Shown piece after piece: positions 7,857-16,295 of a stretch of DNA of 64,000 bases. The position numbers were made by a program, and so were the translations under genes. The notes below the pieces were generated by a model. The model ran no database searches. It had not been told where the DNA came from and saw nothing but the letters and a program-made list of their open reading frames with translations. The stretch lies in assembly GCF_018130785.1 (NCBI RefSeq), contig NZ_JAFCJT010000008.1, forward strand, positions 62,001 through 126,000. The letters are read 5' to 3'. Position 1 is the stretch's first letter; each line of letters opens with the position of its first letter. Source of the DNA: Bradyrhizobium liaoningense. Its GTDB lineage: Bacteria; Pseudomonadota; Alphaproteobacteria; Rhizobiales; Xanthobacteraceae.

Positions 7857-8279
7857 TCACGACCTCTTTTGCTTCGCCTCGACGTATCGCGCAAAACTGT
7901 CGAGGATCGCCTGCCAGCCGCCCTGCTGCTGCTCGGCCGAGTGCGTCGCTTCAGCATCGAAGACGACGCGGACGACGACGCCCTTCGCCCCGGGCACGAA
8001 CTCGACTTCGGCCTTGCGATCGCCGAATGAATATTCGATCAGCTTGTGTTCGACGATCGTCGTGTAAGTACCGGCGAAGTCAAAGCCCATGCTGCCGTCC
8101 TTGGCCTCCATCCGAGACGAGAAGACCCCGCCTTCCCGCAGGTCGACCGTGGCCTTGGTCGTATGCCAGTCGTCGGACGCGGCGTTCCACGCCATGATGT
8201 CAGCAGACGTCGTATAAGCACGCCAGACCTGATCGATGGGGGCTGCGACGGTGGTTTCGACGGTAATCCTCATGAACAT
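7857..8279 (-). CDS. SRPBCC/AHSA1-like (START-fold) protein
   Basis: This 140-residue protein has the Activator-of-Hsp90-homologue (AHSA1/YndB) fold: 'TVETTVAAPIDQVWRAYTT' at the start, 'GSMGFDFAGTYTTIVEHKLIEY' in the middle and the C-terminal helix 'GGWQAILDSFARYVE'. Such proteins bind hydrophobic ligands in a deep cavity; no specific role can be assigned. Either ATG at 8279 or the in-frame ATG at 8273 could be used, since 'aggag' lies close upstream. It is monocistronic. Confidence 0.88.
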   Translation of the reverse strand: MFMRITVETTVAAPIDQVWRAYTTSADIMAWNAASDDWHTTKATVDLREGGVFSSRMEAKDGSMGFDFAGTYTTIVEHKLIEYSFGDRKAEVEFVPGAKGVVVRVVFDAEATHSAEQQQGGWQAILDSFARYVEAKQKRS

Positions 8280-8635
8280 AAGCTCCTGGTTCGATTTTCA
8301 CGGCTCGAGGTGACGGCATCACTTGCGTGTGCGGGGGTCCATCCAAGGACGATCGAGACTGGCCCATGCCGACAAGGTCGAGCCGTCAAAGCGTCAAAAA
8401 CACAAAAAAGTCAAACCGTCCGTTGGCCAGCCACAGCGGCCGCTGTCGGCGGCAGCCGCATCGTCATGACCGTCTTCGGTCTGATCGGCAGGAAAGCGCC
8501 GGCCTGACAAGCGTCGTTCCGGAAGGCTGGGTCAAGGCGGTATCACGCCGACGCGATGACAGGAATAACAGGTCTTCGATGCAAATCTAAATGCCTGAAC
8601 CGCACATGCAGGGCGGGATGCATTTGGAGACATCT
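8280..8635. other. Divergent intergenic gap
   Basis: These 356 bases separate the AHSA1-like gene (leftward) from a small exported-protein gene (rightward). I see no RNA gene or repeat. The AT-rich run near 8396-8415 (aaaaacacaaaaaagtcaaa) could belong to a promoter region, but no confident -35/-10 pair was found. Confidence 0.4.
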
Positions 8636-8881
8636 ATGATCACCTCAAAGATGCTGATTGTGGTCACGATCGTATCGATGATGGGCGCAACTTCGGCACA
8701 ACCTTTCCACCCATCGCTGCCTGGGAAGGAGACCACCACCAAGCCCTGGACGGCGCCGGTCGGTCACCGCCAGCCCCGCGCCTCCGACGTGTTCTCAGCA
8801 AGTTTGGGATCGCTGGATGTCCTCGATCAAGAGGATGCCGACGTCGATCGCAAGATCTCCGGCGTCTGCAGGGGCTGCTGA
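8636..8881 (+). CDS. Small exported hypothetical protein
   Basis: The product is an 81-residue protein beginning MITSKMLIVVTIVSMMGATSA, a plausible Sec signal with cleavage near residue 21. The mature part is hydrophilic and ends in a Cys pair (CRGC). I chose the ATG at 8636 because 'ggag' lies about eight bases upstream and the longer frame from 8591 would bury the signal. No family is recognised. The downstream methyltransferase gene is convergent. Confidence 0.55.
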   Translation: MITSKMLIVVTIVSMMGATSAQPFHPSLPGKETTTKPWTAPVGHRQPRASDVFSASLGSLDVLDQEDADVDRKISGVCRGC

Positions 8882-8940
8882 TCGAACCAGCGCCAAGGCC
8901 TGATGGAATGAGGCTAGACTGGCGCCCCAAGGGACGGCAG

Positions 8941-9957
8941 TCAGTGTCCGACCCTTCGGAATTCGACCAGGCTGAACGAGCCGATGCCGCGGGTGCCGAC
9001 GAAGGCGAAGCCGGCCAGGACGCCGAGCCTGCGGTACTCGGCTTCCGTCCGCTCGCGGCCGCCAGGTCCCCTCAGCATATTGAGGTCGCTCATGACGCAG
9101 GAGCGGTCCTGGGGCCCGGTCGTCGCAAGCTCCGGCATGATCCGTTCGATCACGATCAACGTTCCGCTGGCCGGCAGCGCGTCCCGGCAGTTGCGCAGAA
9201 TGACCTCGCAACGATCGTCTCTCCAATTGTGCAGGATGCTCTTCATCAGGATCGTGTCGGCACCGACCGGGACCTTCTCGAAGAAGCTGCCCGCGACGAA
9301 CCGGCCGCGATCCGCGATGCCAAGCCGGTCAAAATGCGCCCGCGCTCCCGGCTCGCAACGCGCCAGGTCGAAGGCGATGCCCTCAAGATGCGGGTTGTGC
9401 TGGAGCACGCCGCCGATCAATTCGCCGGTGCCGCCACCGAGATCCATGACAACGCGCGCGGTCGCGAAGTCGTGCGCCGCGACGATCCTTGGAACGATGC
9501 TCCGCGTCAGGCTGACCATCGCGGCGTTGAAGCGGCGGGTGAATTCCGGGGCATTGCTCGTCGCGGCATAGCGATCGTCGCCATCGCCGCGCAACTCGCC
9601 CGCGCTCTTGCCGGAGCGAACCGAATCGACCAGCCCGGTCCAGGATTGCGCGAGCATCTCGCCCTCGAAGAGAACCCAATCCTTGAAGGATGGGTCGGCA
9701 GTCTCGTCGAGCTGCCGGCCGAGATCAGTCATGGCAAACCGGTCGCGGTCGGCCTGCCTGCACAAGCCAATTGTCGTCAGGCCGACGAGCAGCCTGCGCA
9801 GCGCACTTTCATCGGCGGACACCAGCCGGGCGAGCTCAGCCACCGATTTCGCCTCATCGCCGATGGCCTCGGCGAGATTGAGCTTCGCCGCCGCATAGAT
9901 CACTGCGGTAACGCGATGCGACTGCACGAGATCATGCACGGATGCTGGCCCGCTCAT
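8941..9957 (-). CDS. SAM-dependent O-methyltransferase (family 2 type)
   Basis: This 338-residue enzyme has an N-terminal winged-helix dimerisation domain (about 10-100; 'SADESALRRLLVGLTTIGL') and a Rossmann methyltransferase domain. SAM motif I is visible (VVMDLGGGTGEL, about 168-179). The catalytic-region signature 'ILHNWRDD' matches the HDW-type motif of plant/bacterial O-methyltransferases and hydroxyneurosporene-type enzymes. The substrate is probably a phenolic or small secondary metabolite, which is inference. It lies 25 bp downstream of the Bug-type binding protein on the same strand, so the two may be co-transcribed. Confidence 0.9.
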   Translation of the reverse strand: MSGPASVHDLVQSHRVTAVIYAAAKLNLAEAIGDEAKSVAELARLVSADESALRRLLVGLTTIGLCRQADRDRFAMTDLGRQLDETADPSFKDWVLFEGEMLAQSWTGLVDSVRSGKSAGELRGDGDDRYAATSNAPEFTRRFNAAMVSLTRSIVPRIVAAHDFATARVVMDLGGGTGELIGGVLQHNPHLEGIAFDLARCEPGARAHFDRLGIADRGRFVAGSFFEKVPVGADTILMKSILHNWRDDRCEVILRNCRDALPASGTLIVIERIMPELATTGPQDRSCVMSDLNMLRGPGGRERTEAEYRRLGVLAGFAFVGTRGIGSFSLVEFRRVGH

Positions 9958-9982
9958 GTGTTGCCTCCTGTCAATGCCGTGT

Positions 9983-10960
9983 TCAATCGGTCGGGACGAA
10001 TCCCGTTGCCTCGACGATCGCCTTCCACCGGTCGGATTCGGATGCGATCAGTCTGGCGAAATCTTCCATGGCGATCGCGTCCGGCTCGACGGCCAGCTTT
10101 GTCATGCCAGCCTTCACCTCGTCGGTGCGCAAGGCGGCCTGGATCGCGGCGTTGAGCTTATCGACGATCGGCGCCGGCGTCTTGGCCGGAACGAAGAACG
10201 CAAACCATGTGAGGTCCTCGAGCGACGGATATCCGGCCTCCCGCACCGTCGGCACCGCCGGAACAAACGGGCAGCGGCGCGGCCCGGTGGTCGCCAGCGC
10301 ACGAAGATCACCGGACTGGACGAGCCCGAGCGAGCTGCCAATCGGCATGACGGTCGCGGCAATCACGCCCTTGACCAGATCCTGAATCGCGCCACCGCCC
10401 TGATAGGGCACGTGAAGAAAATCGAACCCGGCGGTGCGGCCCAGCATCGCACCGAGAAAGTGCAAGGTGGTTCCGGCACCCGGCGAGCCAAAGGTGGCGT
10501 GCTTCGGATTGGCCTGGCACCAGGCCACGAAATCCGCCAGCGTCGTGACGTCGGCCGGCACCCTGGGACCGACCGTCAGCAATGTCGGGGTCGAGGCGAC
10601 GGTCGACACCGGTGTGAAATCCCGCGGATGGTATCTCAGCGTCTTGTAGACGTGCGGAAAGAACATCATGAAGCCGAGCGGCGCGAACAGCATGACCGAT
10701 CCGTCGGCGTCGGCGCCCTTCACCGCCTCCACCGCGATGCGACCGCCCGCGCCCGGACGGGGTTCGACCACGAGGGTTTCGGCATAGCCGCTCATCTGGC
10801 CGGCCACGAGTCGCGCCAACGCATCCTGCAGTCCGGGCGTGAAGCCCGTCAGGATATGCCCGGTTCTTGCGATCGGCTGTCCACGCGCCTGTGGTGAAAT
10901 ATGCGTAGCGGCGAACGCGGCGGCGGCCGCCGACAACACATCACGACGCGTGATCATCAC
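9983..10960 (-). CDS. Bug/TctC-family tripartite tricarboxylate-type substrate-binding protein
   Basis: This 325-residue periplasmic binding protein belongs to the Bug (Bordetella uptake gene) family. The N-terminus MMITRRDVLSAAAAAFAAT carries a Tat-like twin-arginine (TRRDVL). Family landmarks are 'VEPRPGAGGRIAVEAVKGADADGSVMLF', 'GSPGAGTTLHFLGAML' and 'VPYQGGGAIQDLVKGVI', here read in pieces. No TctA/TctB membrane genes are nearby, as is common for Bug proteins, which may instead sense ligands. The gene is followed by the O-methyltransferase gene. Confidence 0.93.
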   Translation of the reverse strand: MMITRRDVLSAAAAAFAATHISPQARGQPIARTGHILTGFTPGLQDALARLVAGQMSGYAETLVVEPRPGAGGRIAVEAVKGADADGSVMLFAPLGFMMFFPHVYKTLRYHPRDFTPVSTVASTPTLLTVGPRVPADVTTLADFVAWCQANPKHATFGSPGAGTTLHFLGAMLGRTAGFDFLHVPYQGGGAIQDLVKGVIAATVMPIGSSLGLVQSGDLRALATTGPRRCPFVPAVPTVREAGYPSLEDLTWFAFFVPAKTPAPIVDKLNAAIQAALRTDEVKAGMTKLAVEPDAIAMEDFARLIASESDRWKAIVEATGFVPTD

Positions 10961-11002
10961 CGTCTCCCTGATCGAGCCCGGACCAAATGAGATCGCGGCA
11001 TG

Positions 11003-11923
11003 CTACCTGGCCATCGCTGCGGCCTCAGGAGCCATGGATGCGCCGGGTCGCACGAACACGAAACGGGATATCGCAGATATCTGCGCGTCCTCACGGCCAT
11101 CCTGGCCGATCAGGATGAGGCCTGCTCCGCCATTCGCCACCGTCAGGACGACCGCCTCGCCCGCCCACGTCCCGATAGGCTCCATCCCGATGGTGAGAAA
11201 CTCACCGATCGGCTGGTCGAGATACTGGAGCCTCAGCTGCGGCGCGATTTCGGCGGGCGCCAGCGCAAGACCGAGCTGTTGTGCGCGCGCATAGATTTCC
11301 CGCAGCGACGATGTCTCGCCTCGAAGGCCGAGCTCGGCAACCGACACGGCAACAAGCTCAACCTCCGCCTTCTCGCGGCTTAGGGTAAAGGCCGGTCGCG
11401 CGAGTATCTCATCGGCCGCGTTTCCGACGCCGCACCCCATTGCACTCATCGCGCTGCGAAGAGCGAAAGTGTCCGTGAATGTTCCTATCCGGATCGTCTT
11501 CCACGCCAGGATATCTGCAGCCGAGCTGACCGGAATCTCCGATCTGGGAGCCGGCGGATCGACCTTGACCGCCAGGCGTCTCCGCAGAACATCCTGCGCG
11601 CTGCATTGAGCCTCGGTGCGATCTGCGGAAATCAGGCCGAACAGGTTGACGAGCAACAGAATCGCAAGCGCACTACCAATGCGCCAGGGTGCCGGACGAT
11701 CGGGCCTTGCGCGGCCTTGCTGCAAGGCAATGTAGTCAATCTCGGCGCGCGTCGCGCCGATATCCATCAACTCCCGTTCGCTGAGAGCACAGAGAGCAGC
11801 TTGTACCTTCAGCCGTCTTCGGTGCTTCTGCCATGCGCTCCAGACCCGCAGGAAAAGGCTGGTCACCTGCTGCACAGGTGTGGCAGTCCGTCGCACCTGC
11901 GCAACGCCGTTGAAGGCACTCAT
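11003..11923 (-). CDS. DUF1127 (YjiS-like) N-terminus fused to an exported or membrane-anchored domain
   Basis: This 306-residue protein has an unusual layout. Residues about 25-66 form a DUF1127 segment (VWSAWQKHRRRLKVQAALCALSERELMDIG), an Arg-rich unit usually found alone in proteins of under 100 residues. A single transmembrane helix follows (about 83-98, ALAILLLVNLFGLI), then about 200 residues of unrecognised soluble domain with 'GTFTDTFALRSAM' and 'DQPIGEFLTIGMEPIGTWAG'. Topology suggests DUF1127 in the cytoplasm and the large domain in the periplasm. It is divergent from the CadC-like regulator, with tandem repeats in the gap. Confidence 0.75.
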   Translation of the reverse strand: MSAFNGVAQVRRTATPVQQVTSLFLRVWSAWQKHRRRLKVQAALCALSERELMDIGATRAEIDYIALQQGRARPDRPAPWRIGSALAILLLVNLFGLISADRTEAQCSAQDVLRRRLAVKVDPPAPRSEIPVSSAADILAWKTIRIGTFTDTFALRSAMSAMGCGVGNAADEILARPAFTLSREKAEVELVAVSVAELGLRGETSSLREIYARAQQLGLALAPAEIAPQLRLQYLDQPIGEFLTIGMEPIGTWAGEAVVLTVANGGAGLILIGQDGREDAQISAISRFVFVRPGASMAPEAAAMAR

Positions 11924-11926
11924 CGG

Positions 11927-11965
11927 CGATATCCCTTGTCGGTATCCCTTGGCGATACCTTTACC
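11927..11965. promoter_or_regulatory. Tandem 13-bp direct repeats in a divergent promoter region
   Basis: Three head-to-tail 13-mers occupy the gap between the DUF1127-fusion gene and the CadC-like regulator: cgatatcccttgt, cggtatcccttgg and cgatacctttacc. The first two differ at only two positions. OmpR/PhoB-type winged-helix regulators bind direct repeats, so this may be an autoregulatory site; that is inference. Confidence 0.45.
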
Positions 11966-12088
11966 GAGGGCAGGATGTCAGGACTTCGCCGGGCACGCTT
12001 GACGTGCAGCTTACATTTTCCTGACCGGCGCCTTACTTTACGCCCCAGCAGGTGCAGAGGCGGCTTCATCCACGACGGGAGTGGCAAC

Positions 12089-13675
12089 TTGCGCTATCTC
12101 TTCGATGAATACGTGCTCGACACGGATCGGCGCGAGCTGCATCGCGGGGCCGATGCTGTTTCCGTCGCGCCACAGGTCTTCGACATTCTCGACTACTTGA
12201 TCGGCAACAGGGAGCGTGTCGTCAGCAAAGACGACCTCATGAACGCCATCTGGAAGGGGCGCATCGTATCGGAGGCCGCGCTTGCGACCCGCATGAATGG
12301 CGTCCGCACGGCGGTCGGCGATTGCGGAGAAGCGCAGCGCCTGATCAAGACGATCCCGCGCAAGGGCTTCCGTTTCGTCGGAGCCGTTCGGGAAGTACGG
12401 GAGCCGGATCCTTCAACCGTCCCTCACCTGTCAGAAGCGAGAGCAGCGCCCCTCCCGCTACCGGATAAGCCCTCGATTGCCGTACTCCCTTTTGTCAGTC
12501 TCAGCTCCGATCCCGAACAGGAGTATTTCGCAGATGGCATCGTGGAGGAAATCACGATGGCCCTGGCTCATTTTCGCTGGCTGTTCGTGATCGCACGCAA
12601 TTCGAGCTTTGCGTATAAGGGCCGGGTCGTCGACGTCAAGCAGGTCGGCCGCGAGCTTGGTGTCCGTTATGTGCTCGAAGGCAGCGTGCGCAAGGCCGGA
12701 AATCGCATTCGAATTGCGGGACAGCTGATCGATGCCGAAACTGGAACGCATCTCTGGGCAGACCGCTTTGAGGGCCCGATCGAGGACATGTTCGATCTGC
12801 AGGACAATCTGACGTCCAGTGTCATAGGCGCAATCGCCCCGAAGCTGCAGCGCGAGGAGATCAAGCGGGCAAGGCGGAAGCCGCCCGAAAATCTGGATGC
12901 GTATGACCATTATCTGCGCGGGCTGGCGAAATCCCGTTGGTCCAACAACGCAAACACCGAGGCGTTGCAGCTCTTTTGCAAGGCGACCGAGCTCGACCCT
13001 CGGCTGGCTTGTGGCTATGCCATGGCCGCCTGGAGCTATGCCCGCCGCAAGGCGAACGGCTGGATCAGCGATCCGGCAAAGGAAATTGCGGAAGCCACCC
13101 GGCTGGCCCGGAAGGCTGTAGAACTGGGGACAAATGATCCGGTTGCGCTGTCCGTAGGTGGATATGCACTCGCCTTCATAGCCCATGAGTTCGACGACGC
13201 GGCTGCTTTCGTGGATCGAGCTTTGGCTGAAAACCCAAACTTCGCGCAAGCCTGGGCCACCAGTGCCTGGTTGAGGGTTTGGCGGGGAGAGCCGGATCTC
13301 GCCCTCGAGCACGCCGCACATGCCGTGAGACTTAGCCCGCTCGATCCGCCCATGTACTACGACGCGCAGGGGGCCATGGCCTATGCGCATTTTCTGGCGG
13401 GCCGCTATGACGCGGCAGCATCATGCGCCGAGAGTGCACTGCGTGGGCAGACGAGTTTCCTGCTCGTGACCTGCATGTCCGCAGCCAGCAACGCACTCGC
13501 CGGGCGGCATGACCAAGCGCAACGATCCCTCCTGCAAGCCCTTGAATGCAATCCGGATCTTCGTGCCAATCTCGGGAATCTGGCACCGTTTCGCCGGGCA
13601 GATGACTTCGCGATCTTCGAGAAGGCTCTCTGCGAAGCGGGCCTTCCGGAAAAGCACGGCGCTGTCACCCCCTGA
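12089..13675 (+). CDS. CadC-type winged-helix / TolB-like / TPR regulator
   Basis: This protein has about 528 residues. Residues 1-100 form an OmpR/CadC-type winged helix ('QVFDILDYLIGNRERVVSKDDL', 'IPRKGFRFVGAV'). Residues about 130-250 form the TolB-like domain that accompanies class III adenylyl cyclases and CadC homologues (SIAVLPFVSLSSDPEQEYFADGI). Residues about 270-500 hold TPR repeats. I chose a TTG start at 12089, preceded by 'gacgggag', because it aligns with the MRYFFEDCALDT start of the tandem paralogue; an ATG at 11975 would add 38 residues. No transmembrane helix is evident. The C-terminus (PFRRADDFAIFEKALCEAGLPE) is intact. Confidence 0.85.
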   Translation: MRYLFDEYVLDTDRRELHRGADAVSVAPQVFDILDYLIGNRERVVSKDDLMNAIWKGRIVSEAALATRMNGVRTAVGDCGEAQRLIKTIPRKGFRFVGAVREVREPDPSTVPHLSEARAAPLPLPDKPSIAVLPFVSLSSDPEQEYFADGIVEEITMALAHFRWLFVIARNSSFAYKGRVVDVKQVGRELGVRYVLEGSVRKAGNRIRIAGQLIDAETGTHLWADRFEGPIEDMFDLQDNLTSSVIGAIAPKLQREEIKRARRKPPENLDAYDHYLRGLAKSRWSNNANTEALQLFCKATELDPRLACGYAMAAWSYARRKANGWISDPAKEIAEATRLARKAVELGTNDPVALSVGGYALAFIAHEFDDAAAFVDRALAENPNFAQAWATSAWLRVWRGEPDLALEHAAHAVRLSPLDPPMYYDAQGAMAYAHFLAGRYDAAASCAESALRGQTSFLLVTCMSAASNALAGRHDQAQRSLLQALECNPDLRANLGNLAPFRRADDFAIFEKALCEAGLPEKHGAVTP

Positions 13676-13787
13676 CGGGGGTGGACTGATGTTCGCGGCT
13701 TACATTTTCGCTACCGAAGGCCTATTGTCGATGGATTACTGCTCCCGTGCCCTCGGAGGACAGAGGGCAGGCTTGGAGAATGGTGCC

Positions 13788-14903
13788 ATGCGCTATTTCT
13801 TCGAGGACTGTGCGTTGGACACCGAGCGGCGCGAATTGCGGCGCGGGCTCGATGTGGTGCCCACGACACCCCAGGTTCTCGATCTGCTCGAACATCTGAT
13901 CCGCAGCAGGGATCGCGTCGTCAGCAAGGACGATCTCGTCAACGCGATTTGGAATGGCCGGATCGTATCCGATGCGGCGCTGACGACCCGGCTGAACGCC
14001 GTCCGGCGCGCGATCGGTGACTCCGGTCAGCAACAACGTCTCATCAAGACATTTCCACGCAAGGGCTTTCGTTTCGTCGGCGCTGTGCACGATGAGGATC
14101 GACGACCAGAACCCACGGCTGTGGCTACAGTCCCGGTTGCCTCTGCAACCGCTGTTGGCGAACGGCGATCAGCCGGCCGGCTGGAGGACCTCAAAGGTCG
14201 TTTGAAGCTCGTCGGTAGCGTGCTGGCGTCGGTCGCCGCCATCGGCGCAATTGCCGGCGGCGTTGCCGGATACTGGAATGCCTGGAAGACGGTCCGTGCC
14301 CACGCAAAACCGGAAGCTCAAAATATCCAGGGACAGCCGACAATCACGCCCGAGATCGCGCCTCGCCTCTCGCTCGTCGTGCTGCCCTTCACCAGCCTCA
14401 ACGACGGTCCGGCGCAGGAATCCTTTGCCGACTTGATCTCGACAGGCTTGACCACCGATCTCGCGCGAACGCCCGCCACGCGCGTTATTGGACGCGACAC
14501 CGCCTTTACCTACAAGAAGAAGGCGATCGATTTGCAGCAGCTCGGGACGGATCTCCGCATCCGCTGGGCCGTGCGAGGCGCGGTGAGACGCAACGGAGAC
14601 CTGGTGCGGGTCAACGTATCTCTGACCGATCTTCAGACCGCCCGCGACATCTGGTCGGATCGGTTCGACGGCGACCTCGCAAACCTGGCCGTCTTGCAGG
14701 ATACCATCGCAGCGCGGCTTCTCTGCGTCGCACATTTGCACCTCCGCCAATACGAAGAAGCCCTTCAACAGTGCAGCCGCTCCCTCAATATGACCGGCAC
14801 GGATTTTGAGGCCTACATGAGCCTGATCTCGGCTTACGGGTGGCCCGGGCAAATGGAACGGGCACGCGGGGGCAGCGAAACTGCGGCACAAGACACATCC
14901 TAA
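13788..14903 (+). CDS. Second CadC-type regulator, internally deleted and frameshifted
   Basis: This 371-residue tandem paralogue has a closely similar winged helix to the gene upstream (both share 'ERVVSKDDL'-type and 'PRKGFRFVGAV' blocks). A transmembrane helix lies near residues 140-162 (LVGSVLASVAAIGAIAGGVAGYW, read in parts), followed by a TolB-like domain (LSLVVLPFTSLND). At 'LQDTIAARL' it jumps straight to a terminal TPR (HLHLRQYEEALQQCSRSLN), so a long central segment seems deleted. Near 14868-14872 (five Gs) the frame slips: the +2 frame reads AAKLRHKTHPKSTLRR, matching the usual family ending. The DNA-binding half may still function. Start: ATG with 'ggag' upstream. Confidence 0.72.
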   Translation: MRYFFEDCALDTERRELRRGLDVVPTTPQVLDLLEHLIRSRDRVVSKDDLVNAIWNGRIVSDAALTTRLNAVRRAIGDSGQQQRLIKTFPRKGFRFVGAVHDEDRRPEPTAVATVPVASATAVGERRSAGRLEDLKGRLKLVGSVLASVAAIGAIAGGVAGYWNAWKTVRAHAKPEAQNIQGQPTITPEIAPRLSLVVLPFTSLNDGPAQESFADLISTGLTTDLARTPATRVIGRDTAFTYKKKAIDLQQLGTDLRIRWAVRGAVRRNGDLVRVNVSLTDLQTARDIWSDRFDGDLANLAVLQDTIAARLLCVAHLHLRQYEEALQQCSRSLNMTGTDFEAYMSLISAYGWPGQMERARGGSETAAQDTS

Positions 14904-15063
14904 GTCGACGTTACGGCGGCCCATGGCGAGCGCCGATCATCAAGGCAGCGGCAAGGTAACGAGCTCTGTACCAGCGCATTGCGCGTGACCTTGCCCTCCG
15001 CCGACAGATGGGCCACCATCCCCGCGCGCACCATCAACAAGACCAAAAGCGCAGAGGAAACGC

Positions 15064-16284
15064 ATGAGCAAGCCGTCAGGATTCGACTATGGCTGGGTCG
15101 TTGTCGCCGCGGGGGCGCTGATGACCTGTGTCGGCTTCGGCACCATGCTGTCGCTTGCGGTGTTTTTGCAGCCGATCTCGGACGCGATGGGCTGGTCGCG
15201 TGCCGGCGTGTCGGCGGCGGCGACGCTGGATTTCCTCTGCATGGGCGTTGCCGCGTTCTTCTGGGGCACGCTGTCGGACCGGTTCGGCACGCGCATCGTG
15301 GTCCTCGCCGGAAGCCTGCTGCTGGGCCTCGGTCTCGTCACCGCGAGCCAGGCGACCAGCCTGTGGCAATTTCAGCTTTTCTTCGGCGTACTGATCGGCG
15401 TCGCTGCGGGCAGCTTCTACGCGCCGATGATGGCGCTCGCGAGCGCCTGGATCGAAAAGAATCGCAGCCTCGCGGTGGCGCTGGTCTCTGCCGGCATGGG
15501 CGTGTCGCCGGTGACGATCGCACCGACCGCAAGCTGGCTGATCACAGCCTATGACTGGCGCACCGCGATGCTGGTGATCGGCATTGCCGCATGGGCGCTG
15601 CTGATCCCGGCCTGCTTCCTGGTGCGGCCGGCGCCGCAGGCGGCTGGCCCGGCAAGCACCGACGCCGCGCCCGAGATCGAGCTGACCGCGGCGCAGGCGC
15701 TGCGCACGCCGCAATTCATCGCGCTCGCGGCTGCACATTTCGCCTGCTGCGCGGCGCATTCCGGTCCGATCTTCCACATGGTGTCCTATGCGATGGTCTG
15801 CGGCATCGCCCCGCTGACGGCGGTCACGGTCTACAGCGTCGCAGGCGTCTCCGGGCTCGGCGGGCGCCTGCTGCTGGGCGCGGCGGCCGATCGCATCGGC
15901 GCAAAGCCCGTGCTGGTCGGCGGTCTGTTCGTGCAGGCGATGTGCATCGCGACCTATCTCGCAGTGGCCCAGCTCGGCGAATTCTACGCGCTCTCGGTCG
16001 TGTTCGGTCTCGCCTATGGCGGCGTGATGCCGCTCTATGCGGTGCTGGTCCGCGAATTCTTCGGCGCGCGCATCATGGGCACCGTGTTCGGCGCCGTGTC
16101 GGCCTTTGCCAGCCTCGGCATGGCGCTCGGGCCCTGGGCCGGCGGGCTCGTGTTTGACAATTTCCAACGCTACACATGGCTGCACGCCGGCTCCTTCGCG
16201 ATCGGGCTCGCCGCCGTCGCGGTGGCGCTGAGCTTCCCGACCAGACACAAACAACAGCTCGACCTCGGCCGCGCCGCGGCCTGA
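15064..16284 (+). CDS. MFS transporter (monocarboxylate/oxalate-antiporter-like)
   Basis: This is a 406-residue major facilitator with 12 predicted transmembrane helices. It starts MSKPSGFDYGWVVVAAGALM, a typical opening for the OxlT/MCT-like branch. The loop 2-3 signature 'GTLSDRFGTRIVV' and its half-repeat 'LLGAAADRIGAKPVLV' are visible. It probably moves an organic anion. The next gene starts 11 bp downstream and encodes a flavin-dependent monooxygenase, so the transporter likely imports or exports that enzyme's substrate or product. Confidence 0.92.
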   Translation: MSKPSGFDYGWVVVAAGALMTCVGFGTMLSLAVFLQPISDAMGWSRAGVSAAATLDFLCMGVAAFFWGTLSDRFGTRIVVLAGSLLLGLGLVTASQATSLWQFQLFFGVLIGVAAGSFYAPMMALASAWIEKNRSLAVALVSAGMGVSPVTIAPTASWLITAYDWRTAMLVIGIAAWALLIPACFLVRPAPQAAGPASTDAAPEIELTAAQALRTPQFIALAAAHFACCAAHSGPIFHMVSYAMVCGIAPLTAVTVYSVAGVSGLGGRLLLGAAADRIGAKPVLVGGLFVQAMCIATYLAVAQLGEFYALSVVFGLAYGGVMPLYAVLVREFFGARIMGTVFGAVSAFASLGMALGPWAGGLVFDNFQRYTWLHAGSFAIGLAAVAVALSFPTRHKQQLDLGRAAA

Positions 16285-16295
16285 CGAGGCAACGC

